A stretch of DNA of 64,000 nucleotides from Pseudofrankia coriaricola. GTDB taxonomy: Bacteria > Actinomycetota > Actinomycetes > Frankiales > Frankiaceae. The position numbers were made by a program, and so were the translations under genes. The stretch spans positions 1-64,000 of the forward strand of contig NZ_MBLO01000147.1 of assembly GCF_001854805.1 (NCBI RefSeq), given 5' to 3'. Below, one piece after another: positions 1 through 7,925 of this stretch. Within the stretch, counting starts at the first letter, position 1; each line of letters opens with the position of its first letter. The notes under the pieces are model-generated. The model was not told the origin of the DNA. It worked only from the letters and a program-made list of their open reading frames with translations, and did no database searches.

Positions 1-2
1 GG

Positions 3-782
3 CCTCAGCCGTGGGGCTCGCCGCCTCCATCGGGCCAGCCCCAGCAGTGGGGGCCGCCACCTGGCGGATGGGCGCCGCCGGCCGGGCCGCCCGGAGCCCC
101 CCAGCAGTGGGGCGCGCCGCAGGGGCCGCCGCCCGGTGGCCCGCCGGCTGGCCAGCAGTGGGGTCCGCCGCCCGGTCCGGCCGCGGCGGCGGGCGCCGCC
201 GGCGCGGTCAACCTTGACAAGGGCCGGGTGTCGCTGCGCAAGGGCGAGGCCGTCTCGCTGGTCAAGACCGGCGCGCCGCCCCTGACCCGGGTCCGCATGG
301 CGCTTGGCTGGGACCCGGCGATGCAGGGCCGGTCGATCGACCTCGACGCGTCCTGCATTCTTTACGACGCCCGAGGCAAGGACGTCGACAAGGTCTGGTT
401 CATGTCGAAGAAGGGCGCGAAGGGCGCGGTACGCCATTCTGGTGACAACCTGACCGGTCAGGGCGAGGGCGACGACGAGGTCATCCTTGTCGATCTCGGC
501 GCGTTGCCGCCGGCGGTGACGGCGCTGGTGTTCACGGTGAACAGCTTCCAGGGCCAGCCGTTCACCGAGGTGCGGCGGGCGTACTGCCGTCTGATCGACG
601 ATCTGACCAACCAGGAGCTCGTCCGGTTCGACCTTTCCGAGTCGAAGCCGGCCACCGGCCTGGTGATGTGCAAGGTGCAGCGCGTCCCGAACACGCCGGT
701 GTGGGCGATGACCGCGATCGGCGAGTTCCACGAGGGCAAGACCGTCCGTGCCATGGTCGAACCGGCCAGGCGCTACCTCTGA
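3..782 (+). CDS. TerD-family protein with N-terminal Pro/Gly/Gln/Trp repeat domain (5' end missing)
   Basis: The C-terminal ~190 residues are a TerD-type domain. It has the start-like segment VNLDKGRVSLRKGEAVSL, the acidic Ca-binding stretch SIDLDASCILYD, the GDNLTGQGEGDDE loop and VFTVNSFQGQPFTEV. TerD proteins are Ca2+-binding stress proteins linked to tellurite and other envelope or oxidative stresses; their biochemical role is poorly defined. The frame is open back to the window edge, and the upstream ~65 codons encode a low-complexity domain with QQWG units near 42, 102 and 153. The real start is therefore outside the window. A GTG at 228 would start inside the TerD fold and is rejected as the start. 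The domain order resembles multidomain TerD/TerF-type proteins with disordered extensions. The TerD assignment is firm; the extension's role is unknown. Confidence 0.85.
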   Translation, partial: PQPWGSPPPSGQPQQWGPPPGGWAPPAGPPGAPQQWGAPQGPPPGGPPAGQQWGPPPGPAAAAGAAGAVNLDKGRVSLRKGEAVSLVKTGAPPLTRVRMALGWDPAMQGRSIDLDASCILYDARGKDVDKVWFMSKKGAKGAVRHSGDNLTGQGEGDDEVILVDLGALPPAVTALVFTVNSFQGQPFTEVRRAYCRLIDDLTNQELVRFDLSESKPATGLVMCKVQRVPNTPVWAMTAIGEFHEGKTVRAMVEPARRYL

Positions 783-787
783 CACCT

Positions 788-823
788 GGCGGTGCCTCGG
801 GGCTTCCGTCCCGGGGCACCGCC
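788..823. terminator. Hairpin between convergent genes
   Basis: GGCGGTGCCTCGGGG (788-802) pairs with CCCGGGGCACCGCC (810-823) apart from one mismatch, across a 7-nt loop. It lies between the TerD stop and the convergent acyl-CoA dehydrogenase stop and has no clear U-tract. It probably acts as a bidirectional transcription end. Confidence 0.55.
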
Positions 824-831
824 TGGCTCTG

Positions 832-2028
832 CTAGGCCAGTTTGTATTCCTTGAGCAGGGCGCGGCTGATGATGCGTTTCTGGACCTCGGACGTGCCCTC
901 GCCGATCAGCATGAACGGTGCCTCGCGGAACAGCCGCTCGATCTCGTACTCCTTCGAGTAGCCGTAGCCGCCGTGGATACGGAACGCGTCGGTGGTGACC
1001 TCGTGGCAGTACTCGCTGGCGAGGTACTTGGCCATGCCGGCCTCGACGTCGTTGCGCTCGCCGCGGTCCTTCTTGCGCGCGGCGCTGACCATCATCAGGT
1101 GACCAGCCTCGACCTTGGTCGCCATCTCGGCGAGCTTGAACGCGATCGCCTGGTGGTCGGCGATCTGGTGGCCGAAGGTCCTGCGCTGCTGGGCGTAGGC
1201 GATCGCCAGCTCAAAGGCACGGATCATGATGCCGCAGGCGCGGGCGGCGACGTTGACCCGGCCGACCTCGACGCCGTCCATCATCTGGTAGAAGCCCCTG
1301 CCGGCGGCCTCGGGCCCACCCAGGACCGACGTCGCGGGGACCCGGTGGTTGTCGAGCACCATCTCGGTGGTCTCGACGCCCTTGTAGCCCATCTTCTCGA
1401 GCTTGCCGGGAATGGTGATCCCGCCGGTGGTGCCGAATCCCGGCTCCTTCTCCAGCAGGAACGTCGTCATGTTCCGGTAGACCGAGGACGCGCCTTCGTC
1501 GGTCTTGACGAGGGTGGCCACGATCCCGGCGCGGGCGCCGTTGGTCAGCCACATCTTCTGGCCGTTGAGGACGTACCCGTCGCCGTCGCGGTCGGCCCGG
1601 GTGGTGATCGCGGAGACGTCCGAGCCGCAGCCCGGCTCGCTCATCGAGAAGGCGCCGCGGATCTCGCCGGTCGCCATCCTCGGCAACAGCCGCTGCTTCT
1701 GCTGTTCGGTGCCGTGCTGGATCAGGAGGTAGGCGAGGATGAAGTGGGTGTTGATGACGCCCGAGATGCTCATCCAGCCGCGGGCGACCTCCTCGACGAC
1801 CAGCGCGTAGGTGAGCAGCGACTCGCCGAGCCCGCCGTACTGTTCCGGGATCGTGATCCCGAACAGGCCCATCTCCTTCATCTGCTCGATGATCTCGTGC
1901 GGGTACTCGTCCTTGTGCTCGAGCTCGGTCGCGTGCGGCAGAATCTCCTTGTCCACAAAGGTGCGCACCGCCGACAGAATGTCGGCCTGGACGTCGGTCA
2001 GACCGTCGGTCTGCGCGATCCTGCCCAT
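832..2028 (-). CDS. Acyl-CoA dehydrogenase
   Basis: This 398-residue flavoprotein oxidises an acyl-CoA thioester at the alpha-beta bond. The family landmarks are in order: an N-terminal helical domain, the FAD/substrate strand AFSMSEPGCGSDVSA, WLTNGARA, the second signature RIHGGYGYSKEYEIERLFREA, and EGTSEVQ, whose Glu is at the catalytic-base position. The ATG at 2028 is preceded by AAAGGA at 6-nt spacing; a TTG six bases upstream would sit on that site and is less likely. It is 103 bp downstream of a CitE-like lyase on the same strand. From memory, ethylmalonyl-CoA pathway clusters of Streptomyces pair these families, so methylsuccinyl-CoA dehydrogenase is possible. No ccr or ecm gene is present, so general acyl-CoA oxidation is equally open. 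Confidence 0.88.
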   Translation of the reverse strand: MGRIAQTDGLTDVQADILSAVRTFVDKEILPHATELEHKDEYPHEIIEQMKEMGLFGITIPEQYGGLGESLLTYALVVEEVARGWMSISGVINTHFILAYLLIQHGTEQQKQRLLPRMATGEIRGAFSMSEPGCGSDVSAITTRADRDGDGYVLNGQKMWLTNGARAGIVATLVKTDEGASSVYRNMTTFLLEKEPGFGTTGGITIPGKLEKMGYKGVETTEMVLDNHRVPATSVLGGPEAAGRGFYQMMDGVEVGRVNVAARACGIMIRAFELAIAYAQQRRTFGHQIADHQAIAFKLAEMATKVEAGHLMMVSAARKKDRGERNDVEAGMAKYLASEYCHEVTTDAFRIHGGYGYSKEYEIERLFREAPFMLIGEGTSEVQKRIISRALLKEYKLA

Positions 2029-2131
2029 TCCCAATCCTTTCTGGGCGTCACGAGTCCTGGTCAGCCGCCCGGCCGGGGCGGCCGGGCCGGGCGCGTCTGG
2101 CCCGGCCGCCGCCGGCCGGCCCGGGACGGGC

Positions 2132-3082
2132 TCAGCTGGTCGGCGGCTCGAACTTCCTGGTCCGCTGCATCCCGGCGGCGCGGCCCTTGCCGGCGATGAC
2201 CTGGGCCATCTTCGCGCTCGCCTCGTCGATCATCTCGTCGCCGAGCATGACCGCGCCGCGCAGGCCGCCCGCCTCGGAGGTGTGCCAGGCATACGCGTCG
2301 AGGATGAGCTCGGCGTGGTCGTAGTCCTCCTGACGCGGCGAGTAGACCTCGTTCGCGGCGTCGATCTGGCCCGGGTGCAGCACCCACTTGCCGTCATACC
2401 CGAGCGCGGCGGACTTCCTCGCGACCGAGCGGAACGCATCCACGTCGCGGATCTGCAGGAACGGGCCGTCGATCGCCTGCACACCGCGGGCGCGGGCCGC
2501 CTCCACAATCTTGAACAGGACGTAGTGGAACGGGTCACCCGGATAGTCGGGGTTGAGTGCCCCGACGACGAGCGACGGCATGTTCATCGACGCCATGAAG
2601 TCGGCCGGGCCGAAGATGATGGTCTCGATACGGGGGCTCGCGAACGCGATCTCCTTGACGTTCGACAGGCCGAGCGCGTTCTCGATCTGCGCCTCGATGC
2701 CGATCCGGCCGACCTCAAGGCCCATGACCTGCTCGATCTGGGTCAACAACAGGTCGAGCCACTCCACCTGGGCGGCGGTCTGCACCTTCGGCAACATGAT
2801 GCAGTCAAGGTTGCGCCCGGCGCCCTCGACGACCGTGATGACGTCGCGGTACGTCCACTTCGTCGTCAGGTCGTTGACCCGTACCACCCGGGTCTTACCG
2901 GCCCAGTCGCCCTCGTTCAGCGCGGCGACGACATTGCCACGCGCCGACTCCTTCGCACCCGGGGCGACGGAGTCCTCCAGATCGCAGAAGATCTGGTCCG
3001 CGGGCAGGCCCTGCGCCTTCCCCAGCATCTTGACGGAAGACCCAGGAACCGCGAGGCAGGAGCGGCGTGGACGTAGCGACAT
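2132..3082 (-). CDS. CoA-ester lyase, HpcH/HpaI (CitE-like) family
   Basis: The 316-residue product has the CitE-like TIM-barrel signature: LFVPG-like SCLAVPGSS near residue 11, FCDLEDSVAPGAKESAR with metal-binding acids, EAQIENALGL and FGPADF. Members cleave or form C-C bonds of malyl-, methylmalyl- or citramalyl-CoA using Mg2+ at a Glu/Asp pair. The ATG at 3082 lines up with the usual N-terminus. The longer in-frame start at 3142 adds 20 non-conserved residues. No ribosome-binding site precedes 3082, but TACTAT lies about 8 nt upstream, so a leaderless transcript is plausible. It is probably co-transcribed with the acyl-CoA dehydrogenase that follows. Substrate cannot be told from sequence; mesaconyl/malyl-CoA metabolism is an inference from the pairing. 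Confidence 0.85.
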   Translation of the reverse strand: MSLRPRRSCLAVPGSSVKMLGKAQGLPADQIFCDLEDSVAPGAKESARGNVVAALNEGDWAGKTRVVRVNDLTTKWTYRDVITVVEGAGRNLDCIMLPKVQTAAQVEWLDLLLTQIEQVMGLEVGRIGIEAQIENALGLSNVKEIAFASPRIETIIFGPADFMASMNMPSLVVGALNPDYPGDPFHYVLFKIVEAARARGVQAIDGPFLQIRDVDAFRSVARKSAALGYDGKWVLHPGQIDAANEVYSPRQEDYDHAELILDAYAWHTSEAGGLRGAVMLGDEMIDEASAKMAQVIAGKGRAAGMQRTRKFEPPTS

Positions 3083-3283
3083 GATCGAGATAGTAGCCGC
3101 AGCCCGTTGCCGGCGCCCGAGAACGGAGCCGTTTTCGATCATGCTCCGGTGTGGGTTCCCTCACCAGCCCGGCGGCCGTGGCTCCATCGGGCGCGTGATG
3201 GCGCGGCTCCCGCCGTGCCACCCGTCCTGGCGCGGGATAAAACGTTCAGGACGAGGGAATGGCGTTGTCCACTTCCCGCCCGG

Positions 3284-4039
3284 TCAGCCGAGGCCGTCCG
3301 AGCACTCGTCGCGTACCGCCACGCAGTCGAACTCCAGCATCCGCAGCTGCGGGTCGTGCGAGACGGGAAACATGCCGGACAGCGAATATCCGTACGAGGC
3401 GATCTGGGGCCATGCGCGGTCAAAGGTCGGGTTGTCCTCGTACAACGGCTGAATAGCCATCTCCGACTGCAGTGCCACCACCTTCGGGAGCACTTCCTCC
3501 GCGCCGCGCAGTACTTCGAGGTCGAAGCCCTGCGTGTCCATCTTCAGGTAGACGCGCGGTTCGCCGATCCCTCTCGTGACGTTGTCGAACACGTCCGCCA
3601 GCCGGTGGACAGCCACCTCCTCGGTCGACGTCACCCTTGACTCGTCAGCAAAGAGCTCGGCCGCGAGCCTGCCGGGCGTACGGAACGAGCTGAAATGAGT
3701 GAAGTTGGTGACATTGATGCTGGCGCGGCCCTCGGTGGCGCCCAGCGCATAGGGCTCGACGACCCAGCCGGGGTCGCGGCTCGCGCTGGCGCGCAGGTGC
3801 CGGATGTTGTCCCGCACCGGCTCGAACGAGACGATTCGGCCTCGATAGCCCGTCCCGCGCAGCCAGCGGCCGAACTCGCCTTGGCGGGCTCCCACGTCGA
3901 ACACGCAGTTGATCCCGTAGAGAGCAAGCAGTTCGTGCAGGTGGGAGGCGAGCATGTTGCCATCCGGCGCGGTCCGGACGATCTCGAATCCGGTCAGGCG
4001 AACAGTGTTGCGTAGTCGGTAGGCAAGGGGGCTGGCCAT
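3284..4039 (-). CDS. FkbM-family SAM-dependent methyltransferase
   Basis: This is a 251-residue class I methyltransferase. Motif I is CVFDVGARQGEFGRWL, the post-I acidic strand is RIVSFEPVRDNI, and VYLKMDTQGFDLEVLRGAEE near residue 165 is the characteristic FkbM segment. FkbM enzymes usually O-methylate sugars, polyketides or glycan moieties. The ATG at 4039 has GAAGGA 8 nt upstream, while the longer GTG frame at 4066 reads through that site, so the ATG was chosen. It stands alone between a minus-strand CoA-lyase pair and a divergent CBS protein, with its own likely promoter at about 4130-4159. Substrate is unknown; no glycosyltransferase or polyketide genes are nearby. Confidence 0.85.
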   Translation of the reverse strand: MASPLAYRLRNTVRLTGFEIVRTAPDGNMLASHLHELLALYGINCVFDVGARQGEFGRWLRGTGYRGRIVSFEPVRDNIRHLRASASRDPGWVVEPYALGATEGRASINVTNFTHFSSFRTPGRLAAELFADESRVTSTEEVAVHRLADVFDNVTRGIGEPRVYLKMDTQGFDLEVLRGAEEVLPKVVALQSEMAIQPLYEDNPTFDRAWPQIASYGYSLSGMFPVSHDPQLRMLEFDCVAVRDECSDGLG

Positions 4040-4129
4040 TTTGTCCGTCCTTCGTGCTTGCGGCACCGGGCCCGGCCGTGGCGTTCGCGGTCGCCGGGCG
4101 GCGGTGGCTGACGGGTTGCCTGTTTCGAC

Positions 4130-4159
4130 ACATTAGCGTGGTTCCGAATCGAGACACAA
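4130..4159 (-). promoter_or_regulatory. Possible promoter of the FkbM gene
   Basis: Reading the minus strand, TTGTGT (4159-4154) and TAATGT (4135-4130) are separated by 18 nt and lie about 90 nt upstream of the FkbM ATG. A short AT-rich inverted repeat (GTATTTTAATAC, 4173-4184) sits just upstream, in the only AT-rich patch of this gap. Assignment is by consensus matching only. Confidence 0.35.
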
Positions 4160-4340
4160 CGGCTCCTGTGTGGTATTTTAATACGCCGCCTGCCGTGTCT
4201 TCATGACCTGGCCGCCTTCTGGAACGCGGCCACGGCGGCACTCGCGCCCATCCAGTTCGCGCGGGTGCCTGTCCTCCCGCGGGGGACCCAGGGCCGCCTG
4301 ACCAGACCGGCCGGGGGTAGCCTCGCGCGGTGAGCACGCG

Positions 4341-5690
4341 TTGTTCCGCCGCGTCGTGGCTGCCGTGACGGGCCCGGGTGCGTCGCGTCCGCCGGCGCCG
4401 GTACGGGTGTACTGCCGACGGCTGGCCGGGCTGCTGGTGCTGGACCCGAACGGTGACCAGGTCGGCCGGGTCCGCGACGTCGTGGTGACGCTGCGTCTCG
4501 GGCATGCCCCGCCCCGGGTCCTCGGGCTCGCCGTCGAGGTCCAGCATCGGCCGATCTTCGTGCCCATCAACCGGGTCACCGGGGTCGAGTCGGGCGCCGT
4601 CATCCTCTCGTCGGCCCGGCTGAGCTGGCGCCGGTTCGCGCAACGCGCCGGCGAGACCCGCGTCCTCGGCGAGCTGCTCGACCGCAGGGTCGCGGAGGTG
4701 GCCACCGGCCGGGAGGTGACGGTCCTCGACGCGGCGATCGCGCCCGTCCGCGGCGGCGAGTGGATCCTGGACCAGGTCGCCGTGCGGGTGGGGCGAGGCC
4801 GGCGCGGCGAGGTGCACACGGTCGCCTGGGACGAGGTCGGCGGGCTGTCCCTGCCCGAGGACGGCCAGGGCGCGGCGAACCTCCTCGCCGCGTTCGAGAA
4901 GCTGCGCCCGGCCGACCTGGCCTCGCTGCTGCACGACCTGTCCCGCAAGCGGCGCGCGGAGGTCGCGGCGGCGCTGGACGACGAGCGGCTCGCCGATGTA
5001 CTGGAGGAGCTCCCCGAGGACGAGCAGGTGGAGCTGCTGGGCGGGCTCGCCGACGACCGGGCGGCCGACGTGCTGGAGGCGATGGGCCCGGACGATGCCG
5101 CCGACCTGCTCGGGGAGCTGCCGGAGGAGGACGCCGAGCGCCTGCTCCAGCTGATGGAGCCGGAGGAGGCCGCGCCCGTCCGCCAGCTCCTGCGCTACGC
5201 CGACGACACCGCCGGCGGCATGATGACCAGTGAACCTGTCATCCTCGCGCCGAGCGCGACCGTCGCCGAGGCGCTCGCCCGGGTGCGCGCCCCAGAGCTG
5301 TCACCAGCGCTCGCGGCTCAGGTCTACGTCGTGCGCCCGCCCTACGAGACGCCGACCGGGCGCTACCTGGGCCTGGCGCACTTCCAGCGGCTGCTGCGCG
5401 AGCCGCCGTCGACGCTGGTCGGCGCGGTGATCGACGTCGACACCCGGCCGCTGCGGCCGGACACCCCCCTCGCCGAGGTCACCCGCCACCTGGCCTCGTA
5501 CAACCTGGTCGCCGCGCCGGTGCTCGACGATGCCGGCCGGCTGGTGGGCGTGGTGACGGTCGACGACGTCCTCGACCACATCCTCCCGCCCGACTGGCGT
5601 GAGCGGCAGCTCACGGACGACGTCGCGGAGTACGGCGCGCTCCACCACGAGCCGGACGGCGGCGAGCCGGACGGCGGCAGGGGGCCGTAG
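4341..5690 (+). CDS. PRC-barrel / MgtE N-domain / CBS-pair protein without a transporter domain
   Basis: The 449-residue product has a PRC-barrel-like N-terminus (residues ~25-95, with DPNGDQVGRVRDVVV). An MgtE intracellular N superhelix follows (~180-290, with repeats such as LADVLEELPEDEQVELL and AADLLGELPEEDAERLL). Then comes TAGGMMTSEPV and a CBS pair (~300-425, with LVGVVTVDDVLDHILP). MgtE N-CBS modules sense Mg2+ or adenosyl nucleotides and gate the membrane pore in true MgtE. The transmembrane channel is absent here, so this is a soluble regulatory relative, a type common in actinomycetes. The TTG at 4341 gives the longest frame; GTG codons at 4356 and 4365 are alternatives, and no strong ribosome site decides between them. 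The C-terminus has a short PDGGEPDGG repeat. Confidence 0.82.
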   Translation: MFRRVVAAVTGPGASRPPAPVRVYCRRLAGLLVLDPNGDQVGRVRDVVVTLRLGHAPPRVLGLAVEVQHRPIFVPINRVTGVESGAVILSSARLSWRRFAQRAGETRVLGELLDRRVAEVATGREVTVLDAAIAPVRGGEWILDQVAVRVGRGRRGEVHTVAWDEVGGLSLPEDGQGAANLLAAFEKLRPADLASLLHDLSRKRRAEVAAALDDERLADVLEELPEDEQVELLGGLADDRAADVLEAMGPDDAADLLGELPEEDAERLLQLMEPEEAAPVRQLLRYADDTAGGMMTSEPVILAPSATVAEALARVRAPELSPALAAQVYVVRPPYETPTGRYLGLAHFQRLLREPPSTLVGAVIDVDTRPLRPDTPLAEVTRHLASYNLVAAPVLDDAGRLVGVVTVDDVLDHILPPDWRERQLTDDVAEYGALHHEPDGGEPDGGRGP

Positions 5691-5760
5691 CCGGCTGGGG
5701 CGGGCCACGACGAGCCTGGCCCCGGCGAGAGGCGGCCGGCCCGGGCCTCCCGGAGCAACT

Positions 5761-5900
5761 CCCGGACCTCCCCGATCGCTGACCTCCCAGATCACGACCT
5801 CCCAGATCACGACCTCCCAGATCGGCTTCGCCGATCCGGCAGGGACCCCGTCCGCCGATCCGGCAGGGACCCTGTCGCCGGTCGGGCAGGGACCCCGGAT
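5761..5900. repeat. Dispersed and tandem repeat cluster, copy A
   Basis: Two perfect 15-bp units (5783-5797 and 5798-5812) run into a longer module, CCTCCCAGATCGGCTTCGCC then GATCCGGCAGGGACCCC (5813-5849). Two degenerate partial modules follow (5854-5872 and 5877-5900). The same module occurs in inverse orientation at 6761-6810 and 56200-56292. It occupies the gap between the CBS protein and chorismate mutase, where no gene is seen. Confidence 0.8.
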
Positions 5901-5972
5901 CCGGTGGGGCCCCGAACCTTCCGGGCCCGCCGGATCGGCGACGTCAATCCGGGAAGGACCCCGGGGAACCGC

Positions 5973-6287
5973 TCAGGTAAGGGAGCCGCGACAGAGAGTC
6001 AGGACGGCGAGCGCGATCTCGACGCCGCGTGGGCCCAGCTCGTCGGCCCACGCCGCGATGATCTCGTTCTCGCGGCCGTGCTGGACGCGCGGGCCGCCGT
6101 CGGCGCTGCGCAGCGCCTGAATCTGCCGGGAGATGTCCCGGCGGACGGCGACCAGGTCACGGAGCTGGACGTCGAGGTCGTCGATCAGACGACGGCCCTC
6201 GTCGATCGTGGTGATGGTCGGCGCCGTCGGCGCGGCCGAGCCGGCGGCCAGAGTGCCATCCAGGCTGGCGTCCACGGTGTTGCTCAC
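5973..6287 (-). CDS. Chorismate mutase, AroQ type
   Basis: A 104-residue all-helical AroQ-fold mutase converts chorismate to prephenate in the phenylalanine/tyrosine branch of aromatic amino-acid synthesis. The key helix IDEGRRLIDDLDVQLRDLVAVR is followed by RRDISRQIQALR (the active-site Arg/Lys pattern), then a second helix with GREN at the usual position. The start is GTG at 6287 with GAAGGG about 7 nt upstream. The N-terminal ~25 residues are Ala/Thr-rich and probably disordered. It is monofunctional: no prephenate dehydratase or DAHP synthase is fused. Upstream on the minus strand a GC-rich stem (GGCCCGG / CCGGGCC, about 6335-6353) could be a leader hairpin, but no aromatic-rich leader peptide is visible. 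Confidence 0.85.
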   Translation of the reverse strand: MSNTVDASLDGTLAAGSAAPTAPTITTIDEGRRLIDDLDVQLRDLVAVRRDISRQIQALRSADGGPRVQHGRENEIIAAWADELGPRGVEIALAVLTLCRGSLT

Positions 6288-6855
6288 GGGGAACCCTTCG
6301 GGTCTGGGCTCGGCACGGCCCAGGCACGAGAACGGCCCGGGGCGTCCGGGCCATCGGTCTGTCTTCTGCGCAGGTCAGCGGCACAGCGGGAACCGGGCCC
6401 GGCCCCCATAAAACTGGCGTCGCGTCTCGTGTACGGGCTCGTGCCCGGCCGCGAGTGCGCTGCGCTCCATGCGGAGCAGCATGCCAGGCTGTGGCCGTTA
6501 CGTCCAGTTGCCCAGCGCACCGGCTCCGGGCGCCGTGCGCACTCTGGGCACCTGCCAACGCTGGTGTCGCTGGTTCGCGGGGACTCGGTCGGCTCCCGCT
6601 GTGAGCCGCCCCACCGCCCGTCCCGTCCTGTTCCGGCTCGGCGCCCGCGCCAGAACTGTCGGTGTCCGGTGCGATGATCCTCTCGACTCGTGACCCCTGA
6701 CGTGACCTCCAGCCGCGCGAGGCTTCGCCATCGTCGCGGCGGGGTTCCCGGATCCTCCACGGATCCGGGGTCCCTGCCCGATCGGCGAAGCCTATCGGGG
6801 AGGTCCGGGAGCCCGTGGGGCGCTTCGGCCTCTGACCCGGTGAGAGGAAGACATC
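6288..6855. other. Gene-free interval between divergent genes
   Basis: No convincing gene was found. The interval must hold the divergent promoters of chorismate mutase and the RecB-like nuclease. It also holds a small GC stem near 6335-6353 and repeat copy B at 6761-6810. Open frames here are Arg/Pro-rich with no family resemblance. Confidence 0.5.
6761..6810. repeat. Dispersed repeat, copy B (inverse orientation)
   Basis: GGATCCGGGGTCCCTGCCCG then ATCGGCGAAGCC and GGGGAGGTCCGGGA is the reverse complement of the module at 5761-5850, with a few substitutions. It lies about 45 bp upstream of the RecB-like nuclease start. Confidence 0.75.
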
Positions 6856-7731
6856 GTGGCGCAGCTGTTGCTCGACGGGATGCCCCGCAGGTTGTTCAGC
6901 TGCACCCCGACGAGGCTCGCCTCCTTCGAGGACTGCCCGCGCCGCTACCGGATGACCTACGTCGACCGGCCGGTCCCGCCCAAGGGGCCGCCCTGGGCGC
7001 ACACCTCGCTGGGCGTGAGCGTGCACAACGCGCTGCACCGCTGGTGGGACGAGCCGGAGCCCCGCCGGACGCCCGCGCGGGCCGCCGAGCTGCTGCGCGC
7101 CGGCTGGATCCGGGACGGCTGGCGCGACGACGAGCAGTCGGCGGCCGCCCGGGAGCGGGCCGCCGCGATGTGCGAGCGGTACGCCGCCGGGCTGGACCCG
7201 GCGGTGCCGCCGCGCGCGGTGGAGCGCCAGGTCGCCACCCGTACCGAGATCCTGGCGCTGCACGGGCGAGTGGACCGCCTGGACGAGCGGGACGGCGAGC
7301 TGGTCGTCGTCGACTACAAGACGGGTCGGCGCCCGCCGGAGGAGGGCGAGGCCCGGACGTCGCCCGCGCTCGCGCTGTACGCCTTCGCGGCCGAGCGGAT
7401 GCTGCGGCAGCGCTGCCGCTGGGTTGAGCTGCACCACCTGCCGACGGGCCGGGTCGTCGTGGCGGAGCACACCGACGAAAGCCTCGCCCGGCACATCCGG
7501 CGGGCCGAGTCCGTCGCCGTCGACGCGGCCGCCGCCACCGAGAAGCTCGCCGCCGGCCAGCCGGCCGATGTGGCGTTCCCGCCGCGCCCCGGCCCGCTGT
7601 GCTCCTGGTGCGACTTCCGCCGCCACTGCCCCGAGGGCCAGGCCGCCGGTCCCGAGCTCACCCCGTGGGCGGGCGCGGAGCAGTTCGCCGAGGCCGGCGG
7701 CGAGAACACCGGCGGGCAGGCGCTGGACTGA
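6856..7731 (+). CDS. RecB-family PD-(D/E)XK nuclease with probable Fe-S cluster
   Basis: The 291-residue stand-alone nuclease carries the PD-(D/E)XK core GRVDRLDERDGELVVVDYKTGR (residues ~138-158; metal-binding Asp then D-x-K). A QRxxY-type helix follows, with ALALYAFAAERML. One Cys lies near the N-terminus (FEDCPRRYR, C27) and three at the C-terminus (CSWCDFRRHCPEG, about 258-268). This is the four-Cys arrangement that binds a 4Fe-4S cluster in AddB, Cas4 and AdnA. Such proteins trim or cleave DNA ends or flaps. The GTG start at 6856 is preceded by GAGAGGAAG at 5-nt spacing. No helicase partner is adjacent. Its nuclease region resembles the AdnA C-terminus encoded 18 kb away. The exact role, repair exonuclease or defence-like, is not determined. 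Confidence 0.85.
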   Translation: MAQLLLDGMPRRLFSCTPTRLASFEDCPRRYRMTYVDRPVPPKGPPWAHTSLGVSVHNALHRWWDEPEPRRTPARAAELLRAGWIRDGWRDDEQSAAARERAAAMCERYAAGLDPAVPPRAVERQVATRTEILALHGRVDRLDERDGELVVVDYKTGRRPPEEGEARTSPALALYAFAAERMLRQRCRWVELHHLPTGRVVVAEHTDESLARHIRRAESVAVDAAAATEKLAAGQPADVAFPPRPGPLCSWCDFRRHCPEGQAAGPELTPWAGAEQFAEAGGENTGGQALD

Positions 7732-7733
7732 CC

Positions 7734-7769
7734 GTCGACCCGTCGACCCGTCGACCCATCGACCCATCG
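7734..7769. repeat. 8-bp tandem repeat (GTCGACCC type)
   Basis: Three perfect GTCGACCC units (7734-7757) are followed by ATCGACCC and a partial ATCGG. They start 2 nt after the nuclease stop codon. Function is unknown; slipped-strand variation is likely. Confidence 0.8.
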
Positions 7770-7925
7770 GCGCGATCGGGTCGGCCCTGCTCGCGGTTCG
7801 ACGAGACCTCTCCCGGCCTCGGCGTGAGGTTTTTCGCGGGTCGAACCCCGTGGTGAGCCCGGTCGACGCGGTGCACGGACCGCCCATGAGCACCAGCTCG
7901 GTGGGGATAGAGGCATCATGGGCCG

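Noticed and set aside
748-2199. 483-codon plus-strand frame over the acyl-CoA dehydrogenase
   Set aside because: Antisense to a gene with all family signatures; the product is Val/Asp/Ala-biased and motif-free.
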